Shown here in pieces: positions 47,761-56,213 of a DNA stretch of 64,000 nt. Origin of the DNA: Clostridium sp. AM22-11AC (GTDB taxonomy: Bacteria; Bacillota; Clostridia; Lachnospirales; Lachnospiraceae); assembly GCF_003473545.1 (NCBI RefSeq), contig NZ_QUCM01000004.1:205950-269949 (forward strand), read 5' to 3'. Under the pieces are notes generated by a model. The model did not search any database and had not been told where the DNA came from. It worked only from the letters and a program-made list of their open reading frames with translations. Every line of letters begins with the position of its first letter. Position 1 is the first letter of the stretch. The translations under genes were made by a program, and so were the position numbers.

Positions 47761-49643
47761 GCTGTTTGTACTCCTTTCATCGGCTCTCTCTGCGGTAAAC
47801 TGCTGGCGGGAACGAACACGCCCTTTGCAATATCCTCCGCACGAATGGCGGCTTTCTTGGCTTCGATTTCTGCCTTTTTTCTCCCCTTGATTTTGTCCTC
47901 GTATCGCTTCTGCGCTCCGCTGGCTTTCCGCTTCAAGTAGTTCTGATGAAGCCTGTCTTTGCGTTCCTCACGCTTGCGGATTTCTTCTAATTCCTCTGGG
48001 GTAAGCTCCACTTCTCCAAACGCCGGAGGAACGAATCGCCCGACAAAATTGAAGTAAATCTCGACCTCCTGTGTGGTCTGTATACTGCCCTTGCGGTCAC
48101 GCTCATGTACAAGGATTTTCTCGATAAACTCGTTGAGCATGGCAATGGTCAGCTTGTCGAAGTTCTCATATTTGTCAATCAGAGCGATAAAACGGTCAGC
48201 GTCCTTTTCGTGCTTCTCATAGCTCTTGACAGCCTTTTCCAGAACAGAGATTTCAGCGGTAAGCTCGGACTGTTCCTTTTCGTATTGAGCGTCCAGAGTG
48301 GCGTATCTGCTGTCGGACAGCTTGCCTAAAATGTTGTCCTCATAGATTTTGCAGAGCAGGACTTCCAGCTCGGAAACTCTCTGCTTTGCTGTGGCAAGGC
48401 GTGTGCGCTGTTTTCTGACCTCTGCCGTCTGCTGGCTGGACTGCGCTTCCTGCACCACACGGACAAACTCGGCTCGGTCATGCTTGGCATACTCGGCAAT
48501 AGCTTTGAGCATTTCGGAAACAAGGGACAGTACCACATCTTCATTGATACGGTGCTGTGTCGTGCAGAGCTTTCCAACTGGGACTTTGCTGTATTGGGAA
48601 CAGGTATATTGAGAAATACGCTTGCCGTTGTTGGTACGGTGGACATACATCTTGCCGCCGCAATCGGCACAATAAAGCAAGCCTGTGAGGGGAGCTGCTT
48701 CGCCCCAGCCGTCCGGGTAGCGTCTGACATTCCCACGGATTTTCTGCACAAGGTCAAAGGTCTGCTGGTCAATGATAGCTTCATGGGTATTCTCGAAAAT
48801 CGTCCATTCGTCCTCCGGGACATAATGGCTTTTCTTGTCCTTGAAGTGCTTTCGAGTCTTGAAGTTGATGGTGTGTCCCAGATATTCACGCTTTTCAAGA
48901 ATGTTGCAGATGGTGGAAGAACCCCAGCCGTACACATCTTTGAAAGTCTTGTTTTTATTCACACCCTCGCCGTGCTGGGCAAGGTAAGCGGACGGAATGA
49001 GGATTTTTTCTTCTTTCAGCTTGCTGGCGATCTGATACGGACCGTAGCCCTCAATCGTCATGGCAAAGATGCGCTTGACCACATCAGCGGCTTCGGGGTC
49101 AACCAACCATTGGTCTCTGGCTTCATTCCAGAGATAGCCGTAAATGACCGTGCCTGTGAGGTGCTTGCCGGACTTGCCTTTGGACTGGAAAGTGGAACGG
49201 ATTTTACGGCTGGTGTCTCTGGCGTAATACTCGTTCATAATGTTGCGGAAAGGGGTAAAATCATCGTCACCTCTGGCACTGTCCACGCCGTCATTGATGG
49301 CGATAAGGCGAACGCCACGCTGACGCAGGATTTCCATAATCTGACCGACTTTCAGATAGTCACGACCCATGCGACTCATGTCCTTGATACACAGGTACTC
49401 CACATTCCCGGCTTCCACTTCTTTCATCATTGCCAAAAATCCGGGACGGTCAAAGCAAGTACCACTAATGCCATCGTCCGTGAAATGGACAATGTTTGTA
49501 AAGCCCTGCCGTGCGGCGAACTCCTCCAACATTGCCTTTTGATTGGATATGGAGTTGCTCTCACGCTGTTGGTCATCATCTTTGCCAAAGTCATCACGGC
49601 TCAGTCGTTCGTACAGTGCTGTGATTTTCTCGTTTTTTCTCAT
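47757..49643 (-). CDS. large serine recombinase of element C
   Basis: About 628 residues from ATG 49643, AAAGGAG upstream. Resolvase domain ALYERLSRDDFGKDDDQQRE with catalytic Ser near residue 15 and IKDMSRMGRDYLKVGQIMEI; recombinase domain TVIYGYLWNEARDQWLVDPE; zinc ribbon YCADCGGKMYVHR; long coiled C-terminus (LTPEELEEIRKREERKDRLH). The reading frame is open and in frame upstream into virD4 (to 50750), so a 997-residue VirD4-recombinase fusion could also be made. Its 5' end is 89 bp from the right junction. Confidence 0.95.
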   Translation of the reverse strand: MRKNEKITALYERLSRDDFGKDDDQQRESNSISNQKAMLEEFAARQGFTNIVHFTDDGISGTCFDRPGFLAMMKEVEAGNVEYLCIKDMSRMGRDYLKVGQIMEILRQRGVRLIAINDGVDSARGDDDFTPFRNIMNEYYARDTSRKIRSTFQSKGKSGKHLTGTVIYGYLWNEARDQWLVDPEAADVVKRIFAMTIEGYGPYQIASKLKEEKILIPSAYLAQHGEGVNKNKTFKDVYGWGSSTICNILEKREYLGHTINFKTRKHFKDKKSHYVPEDEWTIFENTHEAIIDQQTFDLVQKIRGNVRRYPDGWGEAAPLTGLLYCADCGGKMYVHRTNNGKRISQYTCSQYSKVPVGKLCTTQHRINEDVVLSLVSEMLKAIAEYAKHDRAEFVRVVQEAQSSQQTAEVRKQRTRLATAKQRVSELEVLLCKIYEDNILGKLSDSRYATLDAQYEKEQSELTAEISVLEKAVKSYEKHEKDADRFIALIDKYENFDKLTIAMLNEFIEKILVHERDRKGSIQTTQEVEIYFNFVGRFVPPAFGEVELTPEELEEIRKREERKDRLHQNYLKRKASGAQKRYEDKIKGRKKAEIEAKKAAIRAEDIAKGVFVPASSLPQREPMKGVQTA

Positions 49644-49680
49644 AACTTGCGCTCCTTTCTTCGGTTTTAGGTTATGTGTT

Positions 49681-49720
49681 CTAAGAGACTTCCTAACCGC
49701 TTGATTAAGAAGTCTTTTAG
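49681..49720. other. inverted repeat at right end of element C, candidate att arm
   Basis: CTAAGAGACTTC (49681-49692) and GAAGTCTTTTAG (49709-49720) match at 11 of 12 positions, centred 31 bp inside the GG junction. It may be a recombinase-binding arm. Confidence 0.4.
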
Positions 49721-49731
49721 AGCATACAACA

Positions 49732-50750
49732 CCTGCCGCCAGCTTATATTTCTTATACTGGCGCACCGCAAAGTGGTTTGGCTTTTCTGCTTCCAATGCG
49801 TCAAACATCAGATCCACGGGGTTTTTGAACTCCTCGTCATCCTCCCGGACTTCCATGGCGTTGATGAACTCAATAAGGGTGGAAAAATTCTGTTCCTCCA
49901 CCGGAGCCTCATAGTGGATATAGCCAATGAGCGCACAATAGAGAAGCGTTTCTGCCTTGACCCAGAAATCGTCTCCGGCCTTGCCTTCGCCTTTGGTGTT
50001 GGCGATCAGCGTTGTGACCAGCTTCAAGATGTCCTTTTCGCTATGGATATAGGCGAAAGGGTTATAGTGCATGGATTTCTTGAAGTTGATGGTATTGAGG
50101 ACCTTGATTCGGTACGGCTCATAAATGACCTTGCCGTGCTTATCCTTCATTGGCTTTCCGTCTTTCCCCAGCTTGGGTGCGCCCCTTTGGAGCATTTTTC
50201 CGCACTCCACCAAAATGGTTCCCTTCGGGTCTGTGACCACATAGGAACTGTGCATCTGCATCAGATTCGGTTTGAGCCAGAAGCGGGTCTTACCGGAACC
50301 GGAGCCGCCAATCACCAGCACATTTTTGTTTCTGGCGGTCTTTGGGTCCTTGGGGCGGCTGTTCATTGTCAGGCTCTCCGTTTTCGTCAGAATCACATTG
50401 TTCTGGAATACCGGGTCGATGTAGGGTGTAATGTCCTCATGGGTTCCCCACCGGGCGGAACCGTATTCCATGCCGTGCCTGTACTTCTTGGCGTTCTTGC
50501 TTTTCAGGTACACAGCCAGCCGCAGGCCGCCGCCGCAGCACAGGCCCACCAGCAGGTCCAGCGGGTGCAGGCTGGGCCACCAGCTGGCCAGCGCCACCGG
50601 CAGCGTGGAGAAGAACGAGAGCATTTTTGCCGAAGCGTCCGCACCCACGGCCATCCGCCACGCTTCACCGAAGTTGGTGGAGAAAAGCCCCATCAGGATA
50701 TACGGCAGATTCAGCAAAATGAGCTTTTTGATGTTCAGCTGCTTTTTCAT
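49732..50750 (-). pseudogene. virD4: virD4/traG, 5' fragment, fused in frame to recombinase C
   Basis: About 339 codons from ATG 50750: two N-terminal membrane helices (KKLILLNLPYILMGLFSTNF; FFSTLPVALASWWP), then Walker A VLVIGGSGSGKTRFWLKPNL, DPKGTILVECGKMLQ and the linker to KKYKLAAG, where element C begins. The coupling protein brings the relaxosome to the channel; cut here it lacks Walker B and the C-terminus. The start overlaps the PcfB-like stop (ATGA). Confidence 0.9.
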
Positions 50751-51253
50751 CGTTCCAGCTCCTTCCGCTTGTTCCGGTCCACGACGGCGTGTTTTACCAG
50801 TTCTTTGAACTGGCTCAGCTTTGCCAGCACGGACGGGCGCTCGGATTTCTCCGCCTTTCTGACCTTTTTCCCGGTGTACTCGGTAAAAGCAGCGGTCAGG
50901 GCATCCGCGTCCCGACCCTTGAAAAAGATCAGGTACTTGGGTGGGGAGCTGCTGCGGTCCTTCTTCACCGCATAGTCCACGCCGTATTTCCGGGCGATCT
51001 TCTCAAACTCCTTGATGGAGGGGTCGGTGATCTCGATGTTGGAAACCCCTTGGTTTTGACCAATCAGCTGTTTCACCGTCTGCTTGCCCTGGGGCTTCAC
51101 AGGCGCGTCACGGCTTCTCTGCTTTTGCAGCTTCTTTTCCTTGCGGTGGGCAAGGTACTTGCTGATGGCGGCTTTGAGCAGCCTGCCGGTGAACTTTGTT
51201 CCGCTGACAACCAGCGTTAAAGTCCTGTTTTCCACTTCTTCCTGCATTTTCAT
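50747..51253 (-). CDS. PcfB/DUF3801-family protein
   Basis: 168 residues from ATG 51253 (MKMQEEVENRTLTLVVSGTK), GGAGG upstream. The family features VVSGTKFTGRLLKAAISKYL, QNQGVSNIEITDPSIKEFEK, YGVDYAVKKDRSSSPPKYLI and FFKGRDADALTAAFTEYTGK are those of PcfB/DUF3801 proteins, which link relaxase and coupling protein in conjugative plasmids and ICEs. It overlaps virD4 by 4 bp. A 13-codon leftward frame (51297-51338) between it and the next gene is too short to call. Confidence 0.88.
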   Translation of the reverse strand: MKMQEEVENRTLTLVVSGTKFTGRLLKAAISKYLAHRKEKKLQKQRSRDAPVKPQGKQTVKQLIGQNQGVSNIEITDPSIKEFEKIARKYGVDYAVKKDRSSSPPKYLIFFKGRDADALTAAFTEYTGKKVRKAEKSERPSVLAKLSQFKELVKHAVVDRNKRKELER

Positions 51254-51347
51254 CGCCTCCTTTCCACAAAATGTGCAGGGGTGGTGCATTTATTTCTAAG
51301 GCGGGACCACCAGCCGCCGGAGAAGGTATTTCTTCATCGAACCGCCC

Positions 51348-51659
51348 TCAACGAATTTGCTCAGAACGGTCATAGAGCAAATCTCCATTTCTGACCTTTG
51401 CATGACTGAGAATCTTGATCTGTCCCTTTGCCTGACTGTCCAGAGCTTTTTCATAGCCCTTATCTGACAAAAACAGGCGGGTTCGTTCACCTTTCCAGCC
51501 CACCGGGGAGTCATGCGTCAGCACATCAAAAATAATCATGTGCCGGGTGTTCTCAGCAAATCGCTGGAGATCCATGTAGTCATGGCCGTGATAGTTCTGC
51601 GCTCCAGCTTTCTGGCGCATTTCTTCCATCAGCTGACCGATTGTTTTGCCTTCTGGCAT
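51348..51659 (-). CDS. hypothetical ICE protein, paralogue of 53650-53922
   Basis: 103 residues from ATG 51659, AAAGGAAG upstream. The C-terminal half GERTRLFLSDKGYEKALDSQ, AKGQIKILSHAKVRNGDLL parallels DEMRLFLTEDGYQSALQSQQ, RREIKIKRYAHVIEGHILDF of the protein at 53650-53922, so the two are paralogues. Function unknown; probably a small DNA- or protein-binding accessory of the ICE maintenance region. Confidence 0.75.
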   Translation of the reverse strand: MPEGKTIGQLMEEMRQKAGAQNYHGHDYMDLQRFAENTRHMIIFDVLTHDSPVGWKGERTRLFLSDKGYEKALDSQAKGQIKILSHAKVRNGDLLYDRSEQIR

Positions 51660-51682
51660 AAAACTCACTTCCTTTCCCACTC

Positions 51683-52450
51683 TCATACAACCATCAAAAT
51701 CATGTCTCTCAGCTGAGCAAAGTAGAGTTTGCCTTGCGGGGTTATCAGCGTATAGGAGCCGATATGCCCGTGATTGCAGTAGTCTTTGACACAAAACAGT
51801 CCTTCATTGGCTGGCTTTGCATAGGGCAGTACATTACCGGATGCGGTGCGGTACACAAAACGCTTTTCCAGAAGGAAACGGACAAACCGACGCTCCGGGA
51901 CAAGCAACTCTTTGGCGGTGGTGCGGAGGTTGGTACTGTGATTGAGGTCGATGAACAAATCATAAAAGGCTGCCTTACTCTCCAGCAGGGCATTTTCCTC
52001 TCGTAGCGACGCATTTTCTTCCCGCTCAGCAAGCAGCTCGGAGCAGAGCTTTATCAGAGCTTCCGGAGAAGTGGCTATCTCCCACAACTTCTCTTTTGTG
52101 AGATAGGCTCCGTGCTTGCGAATGGCAGGTAGAACTTCATCAAACACCCATTGTTCAAACCGTTCCGCTGACGGCAGTTTACTATGGGCGATCAGACGAT
52201 ATAGATCACCTTCGGGGATAAAGAGCATTTCGACCATTTGTACCGCGGGGCTTCCATCTGCCTTTTTCCCAGTCTGGACCCCTATGGAACATTTCGTTCC
52301 ACCCCTGGTATGGTCGCGGACGGCTTTGCGTGGATTGGTATATCCCAGCGCTGTTGCCACATCTGTACCGCAAAATAATACTTTGCCATTCTGTTCCAAA
52401 GTGCGAATGCTTCCGAACTCTGGACTATTGAAAATTTCAATCTGATTCAT
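51683..52450 (-). CDS. phage-type antirepressor (BRO-N plus KilAC)
   Basis: 255 residues. BRO-N domain (FGSIRTLEQNGKVLFCGTDV, GYTNPRKAVRDHTRGGTKCS, LPSAERFEQWVFDEVLPAIR) followed by a coiled linker and a KilAC-like C-terminus (TTAKELLVPERRFVRFLLEK, TLITPQGKLYFAQLRD). Such proteins relieve repression of phage or ICE genes. Here it lies between the replication-type gene and the transfer operon, so it may control ICE induction. Confidence 0.88.
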   Translation of the reverse strand: MNQIEIFNSPEFGSIRTLEQNGKVLFCGTDVATALGYTNPRKAVRDHTRGGTKCSIGVQTGKKADGSPAVQMVEMLFIPEGDLYRLIAHSKLPSAERFEQWVFDEVLPAIRKHGAYLTKEKLWEIATSPEALIKLCSELLAEREENASLREENALLESKAAFYDLFIDLNHSTNLRTTAKELLVPERRFVRFLLEKRFVYRTASGNVLPYAKPANEGLFCVKDYCNHGHIGSYTLITPQGKLYFAQLRDMILMVV

Positions 52451-52486
52451 GCTGTGCCTCCTTTGGTGTAATACAAAAGCGGCTGA

Positions 52487-53365
52487 TTACCAGCCGCCTG
52501 CGTGCATATCGTGATTTACCAGTGAAGTGTAGTGGTTATTCATGGTGGTAGGAGCGTTGAACAGCACTGCAAGCAGGTACTGCTTGATGTTGTGTACCTG
52601 GGTGGTGTTCTTTTGCAGACAGTCCATGACAAACTCGATGTGAGAGCTGTCCAGCTTCAAAAAGCGGGAGCGTACAATTTCATGAGGAAAGTCCGCACCA
52701 GAGATCCGGGTGGTCTTTCGTTTGGCACAGACCGTTTCTACCAACAGCTCTACGATCTCATTCAGGTCATCCAGGTAGAGAGGATAACGCTGCTTCAGAC
52801 AATCATACTCGATATTCTCCAAAATCAATTCCCGATAATTTTCTATCTCTGTGACAGACATCGCATCCCTTCCTTTCCGTTCCGGCGGTATTACCGCCGC
52901 TGTTTCCCGGAAGGGAATGGAATCGGTATTTGATCCATGAGTATTTTGTTTTTGGGTATTTGATTTCTTAGTATTTAATTGTGTTGGATTTTCCGGTAAC
53001 GGATTTACCGCTGACGGGTTTACCGTTATCGGGTTTTCCGACAACGGCTTATCCAACATCGGTTCTCCCTCGATGGGACGCTCAAAAATGGTATACTCAT
53101 TGGCTGCGAATTTACCAGAAGCATCAGTTGTCTGTCTGCGCCGAATGTATCCGGCTGTTTCAAGCTCATTGACAGCAGAGCGGATTGCATCTTTGCTTTC
53201 TCGATTGATATAGCTGAGTCCTGACAGCGTATAATCCCAGTCATCAGGCAGAGATAACATTTGCGACAAGAGACCCTTTGCCTTCAAAGAAAGTCGTTTG
53301 TCTTTTAGATGAAAATTGCTCATAACCGTGTAATCGCCAGTGCGTTCTACACGAAAAACAGCCAT
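52487..53365 (-). CDS. winged-helix protein with DUF6017-like C-terminus
   Basis: 292 residues. The N-terminal HTH part (FRVERTGDYTVMSNFHLKDK, RLSLKAKGLLSQMLSLPDDW, SGLSYINRESKDAIRSAVNE) is the replisome-organizer/DnaD-like type; a variable Asn/Pro-rich linker follows; the C-terminus (YRELILENIEYDCLKQRYPL, VMDCLQKNTTQVHNIKQYLL) matches DUF6017. Proteins of this make-up are common in Tn1549-type ICEs and probably take part in replication of the excised form. Confidence 0.85.
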   Translation of the reverse strand: MAVFRVERTGDYTVMSNFHLKDKRLSLKAKGLLSQMLSLPDDWDYTLSGLSYINRESKDAIRSAVNELETAGYIRRRQTTDASGKFAANEYTIFERPIEGEPMLDKPLSENPITVNPSAVNPLPENPTQLNTKKSNTQKQNTHGSNTDSIPFRETAAVIPPERKGRDAMSVTEIENYRELILENIEYDCLKQRYPLYLDDLNEIVELLVETVCAKRKTTRISGADFPHEIVRSRFLKLDSSHIEFVMDCLQKNTTQVHNIKQYLLAVLFNAPTTMNNHYTSLVNHDMHAGGW

Positions 53366-53401
53366 TTACTTCACTCCTTTCATTTCTCAGGTATGAAAAA
53401 A

Positions 53402-53429
53402 GCCGCAATTCATAAAAGAATTGTGGCAG
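53402..53429 (-). terminator. terminator before the DUF6017-type gene
   Basis: On the minus strand GCCACAATTC pairs with GAATTGCGGC (one mismatch), followed by TTTTTT. It separates the ParAB-side genes from the DUF6017-type gene. Confidence 0.75.
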
Positions 53430-53432
53430 CGG

Positions 53433-53627
53433 TTAGGGTCTGTCTGTATCTTTTTTCTTGCGTCGGTAGGGGCGTTTTGGCATTGGTGGTTTATCAAACA
53501 GATCCCTTTCCTGAGAAAATGGTAAGGTTTGAAAAACACGGTCAATCTCGGTGGATTCCATATCACGCTGTGAGCGGCAATCTTCTTGAATAGCTTCTCG
53601 GATTTCTCTTACAGTACACATATTCAT
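53433..53627 (-). CDS. small hypothetical ICE protein
   Basis: 64 residues from ATG 53627, GAAAGGAAAGG upstream: MNMCTVREIREAIQEDCRSQ, RDMESTEIDRVFQTLPFSQE, then a basic end (KRPYRRKKKDTDRP). No known family. The basic tail suggests nucleic-acid contact. Confidence 0.6.
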   Translation of the reverse strand: MNMCTVREIREAIQEDCRSQRDMESTEIDRVFQTLPFSQERDLFDKPPMPKRPYRRKKKDTDRP

Positions 53628-53649
53628 TCCTTTCCTTTCGTTGTATCGG

Positions 53650-53922
53650 TTATGAACGACGGTGTTTTTTAGGCTTGAAGTCGAGGATATGCCCCTCAAT
53701 AACATGGGCATATCTCTTAATTTTGATTTCTCGACGCTGCTGGCTTTGCAGAGCTGACTGATACCCGTCCTCTGTGAGAAAAAGCCTCATTTCGTCACCA
53801 GGTTCTCCATAAGCAGTAGGGCGCAAGACAGTAAACTCAATCATCCAGAAAGTGCTGTCCCAAAATCGCTCCACTGCAAGAATGTTGTGGCCTTTCAGTT
53901 CCCTTGCTGCAATATCTTTCAT
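53650..53922 (-). CDS. hypothetical ICE protein, paralogue of 51348-51659
   Basis: 90 residues from ATG 53922 with GGGAG five bases upstream; an ATG at 53937 overlapping the parB stop (ATGA) is an alternative. Content: RELKGHNILAVERFWDSTFW, MIEFTVLRPTAYGEPGDEMR, then the RLFLTEDGYQSALQSQ segment shared with its paralogue. Function unknown. Confidence 0.7.
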   Translation of the reverse strand: MKDIAARELKGHNILAVERFWDSTFWMIEFTVLRPTAYGEPGDEMRLFLTEDGYQSALQSQQRREIKIKRYAHVIEGHILDFKPKKHRRS

Positions 53923-53933
53923 AGGCTCTCCCT

Positions 53934-54863
53934 TCATCGTTCCTGATCTCGTTGGCGTTTTTTCTGCCATTGTTCCAGCAGTTTAATAATGGTTTCCTGC
54001 ATTTTGGCCGGTGTATAGCTTTTGGGGAAATACTTTCGCAAGGTATCGCTGCTCAAGGTCACTTTATCCAGATCACCCTTTTTTTCCTCTGACATGATGG
54101 CAAGCATCACATCTTCTGACAATTTCCCTTCCTGGCTGAACTTTTTCATTCGCTGAGCCTGAGAGAGAGAAGGGGTAGCCTGCTCATAGTCCATTGTTTC
54201 CACCAGCATTTGCTGTTCGTCCGGTTTCAAAAAAGAGAGTTCATAGGCTGGGTTAAATGCGATTTTCTTTTCATCCACCATATCCAAAAGCTCTGGAATC
54301 AGTTCAGTCAAACGAACATATCGCATTACCTGGATACCGCTTCGTTCACCGGCTTCTTTTGCTACCTGGTCTCTGGCGCTCAACTTCTGTTCAACTTGAA
54401 CAGAAGTCAGGTCTGTTCTTGCTCCTTGATGTTTAATGGCTTCCAGCTTCATTTTGTAGGCAAAAGCCCTTTCACTGGGGAGCAGATTTTCTCGCTGCAA
54501 ATTGCTGTCAACCATAATAATTGTGGCAGCATCGTCATCCAAGTCGCGCACAATGACAGGCATGGTTTCTTTTCCGGCCAATTCGCTGGCTCTGCGGCGT
54601 CTGTGACCGGCTACCAGCTCATAACCGCCATCAGGCAGTGGTCTGGCAATCGCAGGAACCAACACACCATACTTTTTGATGCTGTCTGCGGTTTCTATCA
54701 TTGCATCATCATCCTTGACCTTGAAGGGGTGATCCTTGAACGGATGCAGTTCAGATAGGGGAATTTCCTGAATTTTTTCCAGTTGCTCGTCTTGCCGACT
54801 TTCTTCTGTAGAAAACAGGTCATCTACTGAGGCCAGCTCTATTTTTTTCGCGCTGCTTTTCAA
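53934..54863 (-). CDS. parB: ParB-family partition protein
   Basis: 309 residues. ParB/Srx-like N-terminal domain: IQEIPLSELHPFKDHPFKVK, DGGYELVAGHRRRRASELAG, VIVRDLDDDAATIIMVDSNL, QRENLLPSERAFAYKMKLEA; HTH and C-terminal linker follow. Binds parS-type sites and CTP, working with ParA to maintain the element. Start is TTG 54863, inside the end of parA (44-bp overlap). Confidence 0.92.
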   Translation of the reverse strand: MKSSAKKIELASVDDLFSTEESRQDEQLEKIQEIPLSELHPFKDHPFKVKDDDAMIETADSIKKYGVLVPAIARPLPDGGYELVAGHRRRRASELAGKETMPVIVRDLDDDAATIIMVDSNLQRENLLPSERAFAYKMKLEAIKHQGARTDLTSVQVEQKLSARDQVAKEAGERSGIQVMRYVRLTELIPELLDMVDEKKIAFNPAYELSFLKPDEQQMLVETMDYEQATPSLSQAQRMKKFSQEGKLSEDVMLAIMSEEKKGDLDKVTLSSDTLRKYFPKSYTPAKMQETIIKLLEQWQKKRQRDQER

Positions 54864-55641
54864 GTTTCAATACCTCCTTCGTCAGATTTTTGTAGCCCTC
54901 AGCCACTTTGCCATTAGGATCATGGGCATAAATGCTTTTTCCTTCAGCACTGATTTCTTTAGCCCTGACAGAATGAGGAATTTCTGATGTAAACACCTTG
55001 ATCTTACTGCCATAGGTTTCGCGCAGAAGAGCGGAGATTTCTTTGGCAAAATTGGTTCGGCTGTCTACCATCGTCAGCAGAATCCCATCAATTTGCAGCT
55101 TGGGATTGATTTGTCTGCGAACCTTATTGATAGTTTGCAAAAGCTGCTCCAAACCTTTAGCTGGAAGATACTCTGCCTGGACGGGGATTATAACCCTATT
55201 AGCGGCAGCCAGTGCATTGACCGTAAGCATACCCAGGGAGGGCTGGCAATCAATAAGGATATGGGAGTATTGCCCCTTCAGCGTGTCCAGATATTGTCGC
55301 AGAATGGTTTCTCGGCTCATAGCGTTTACCAGAGATACCTCCATACCAGATAGCTGGATGTCCGCAGGCATCAGGTCTACGCCCTCAGGGTGGTGCAGGA
55401 TACCCTCGCCGGGACGAATTGGTTCATCCATCAAAATACGGCCCATAGCGTCTGACAGTGTAAAGGGCAGCTTATCAGGCTGAGGATTGCCCAAGCTGAT
55501 GGTCAGGCTTCCCTGTGGGTCTCCGTCAATCAGAAGGACTTTCTTCCCGGACTGCGCCAGACCAATTCCAAGATTGGCACAAGTGGTTGTTTTGCCGACA
55601 CCACCTTTTTGGTTGGCTATGGCAATAATCTGTGTATTCAT
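54820..55641 (-). CDS. parA: ParA-family ATPase
   Basis: 273 residues. Deviant Walker A AIANQKGGVGKTTTCANLGI, Walker A' LLIDGDPQGSLTISLG and HILIDCQPSLGMLTVNALAA are all intact. It partners ParB in segregation or stabilisation of the excised ICE. It is the gene nearest the ICE right end; a hairpin with a T-run lies between its promoter region and the ATG. Confidence 0.93.
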   Translation of the reverse strand: MNTQIIAIANQKGGVGKTTTCANLGIGLAQSGKKVLLIDGDPQGSLTISLGNPQPDKLPFTLSDAMGRILMDEPIRPGEGILHHPEGVDLMPADIQLSGMEVSLVNAMSRETILRQYLDTLKGQYSHILIDCQPSLGMLTVNALAAANRVIIPVQAEYLPAKGLEQLLQTINKVRRQINPKLQIDGILLTMVDSRTNFAKEISALLRETYGSKIKVFTSEIPHSVRAKEISAEGKSIYAHDPNGKVAEGYKNLTKEVLKLEKQREKNRAGLSR

Positions 55642-55679
55642 GATTTCACCTCATTTCTTTCTAAGTTTAGATATGAAAA

Positions 55680-55725
55680 AAAGTGCCTGCTTTACCTTTC
55701 CTGAGAAAGATAAAACAGGCACTTT
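55680..55725 (-). terminator. leader hairpin upstream of parA
   Basis: On the minus strand AAAGTGCCTGTTTTATCTTTC pairs closely with GAAAGGTAAAGCAGGCACTTT, followed by TTTT. As it precedes parA it could be an attenuator of the whole ICE operon or stop read-in from the chromosome. Confidence 0.75.
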
Positions 55726-55991
55726 CACTGGCTCAATACCTCTTGTAATGAACCTCTATGTATGGTAAACTATGTCCACGATACCATGAATATAATTAAG
55801 TCTCGACGGGAATTGAACTTTTGGCTAACGCCAAATTTCGCGCCTTTGCAAACAGAGTGCAAACAATAGGGGGCTAAAATCCTTTGTTTTTGCTTGATTT
55901 TGCTTGTACAAGGTTTATAGAGAACATGGAGAAAAGCCTTGATATAACTGCATTTTCTTTATCCCTGTTGATAGGGAATATATGCACTGGG

Positions 55992-56041
55992 TCCATCTCC
56001 TAAGGGGAAGGCCGGGGGTTCGAATCCCTTTTGGCGCGCCA
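55992..56041 (+). tRNA. 3' fragment of a tRNA gene (tRNA-Arg(CCT)-like), ICE attachment remnant
   Basis: The fragment contains an anticodon-loop-like CTCCTAA, variable AGGCC, T-arm GGGGGTTCGAATCCCTT, acceptor strand TTGGCGC, discriminator G and CCA. No D-arm or 5' acceptor strand precedes it, so it is not a full gene. A terminator follows. This is what remains when an ICE inserts into the 3' end of a tRNA gene: host DNA lies to the right, ICE to the left. The tRNA identity is inferred from the loop only. Confidence 0.6.
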
Positions 56042-56050
56042 GATAATAAC

Positions 56051-56082
56051 GCCGAAAACCTTTGTTTTCAAGGGTTTTCGGC
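56051..56082 (+). terminator. terminator after the tRNA fragment
   Basis: GCCGAAAACC pairs with GGTTTTCGGC, followed by TTTTTTATT; the original host tRNA terminator. Confidence 0.85.
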
Positions 56083-56213
56083 TTTTTTATTGAGCAGTAA
56101 AAGAAAAAATAATCAAGCTTCGCTTGGAGAGGTTTTTCTCTTTTATTGCTGCAAGGGAATCATGGTTCGGGTGTTTCGTATCGCTTATATTATACAGTAA
56201 ATTCAGTGGTTTT

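Larger units (their letters stand above)
39317..49731. mobile_element. element C: mobilizable element inserted in virD4
   Basis: Both junctions are in the codons for LAAGKTA of virD4: the middle fragment begins at GGAAAAACAGCC (39305-39316 on the minus strand) and the 5' fragment ends GCAGG (to 49732). The shared GG dinucleotide fits a serine recombinase crossover, and joining restores LAAGKTA exactly. Leftward content: recombinase, TnpV-like, group II intron, TraX-like, two small cargo genes with structured repeats, DUF3847, MobA/MobL relaxase, primase-helicase, TnpW-like. Confidence 0.9.

Noticed and set aside
48480..49670. Plus-strand open frame of 396 codons
   Set aside because: Lies entirely antisense to the recombinase of element C; no ribosome binding site and no recognisable domain.
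49674..50975. Plus-strand open frame of 433 codons
   Set aside because: Antisense to the virD4 5' fragment and PcfB-like gene; composition is that of a shadow frame.
55764..55850. Second tRNA-like fragment (GTTCAATTCCCG on the minus strand)
   Set aside because: Only a T-loop-like stretch is seen; no acceptor or anticodon arm could be built.
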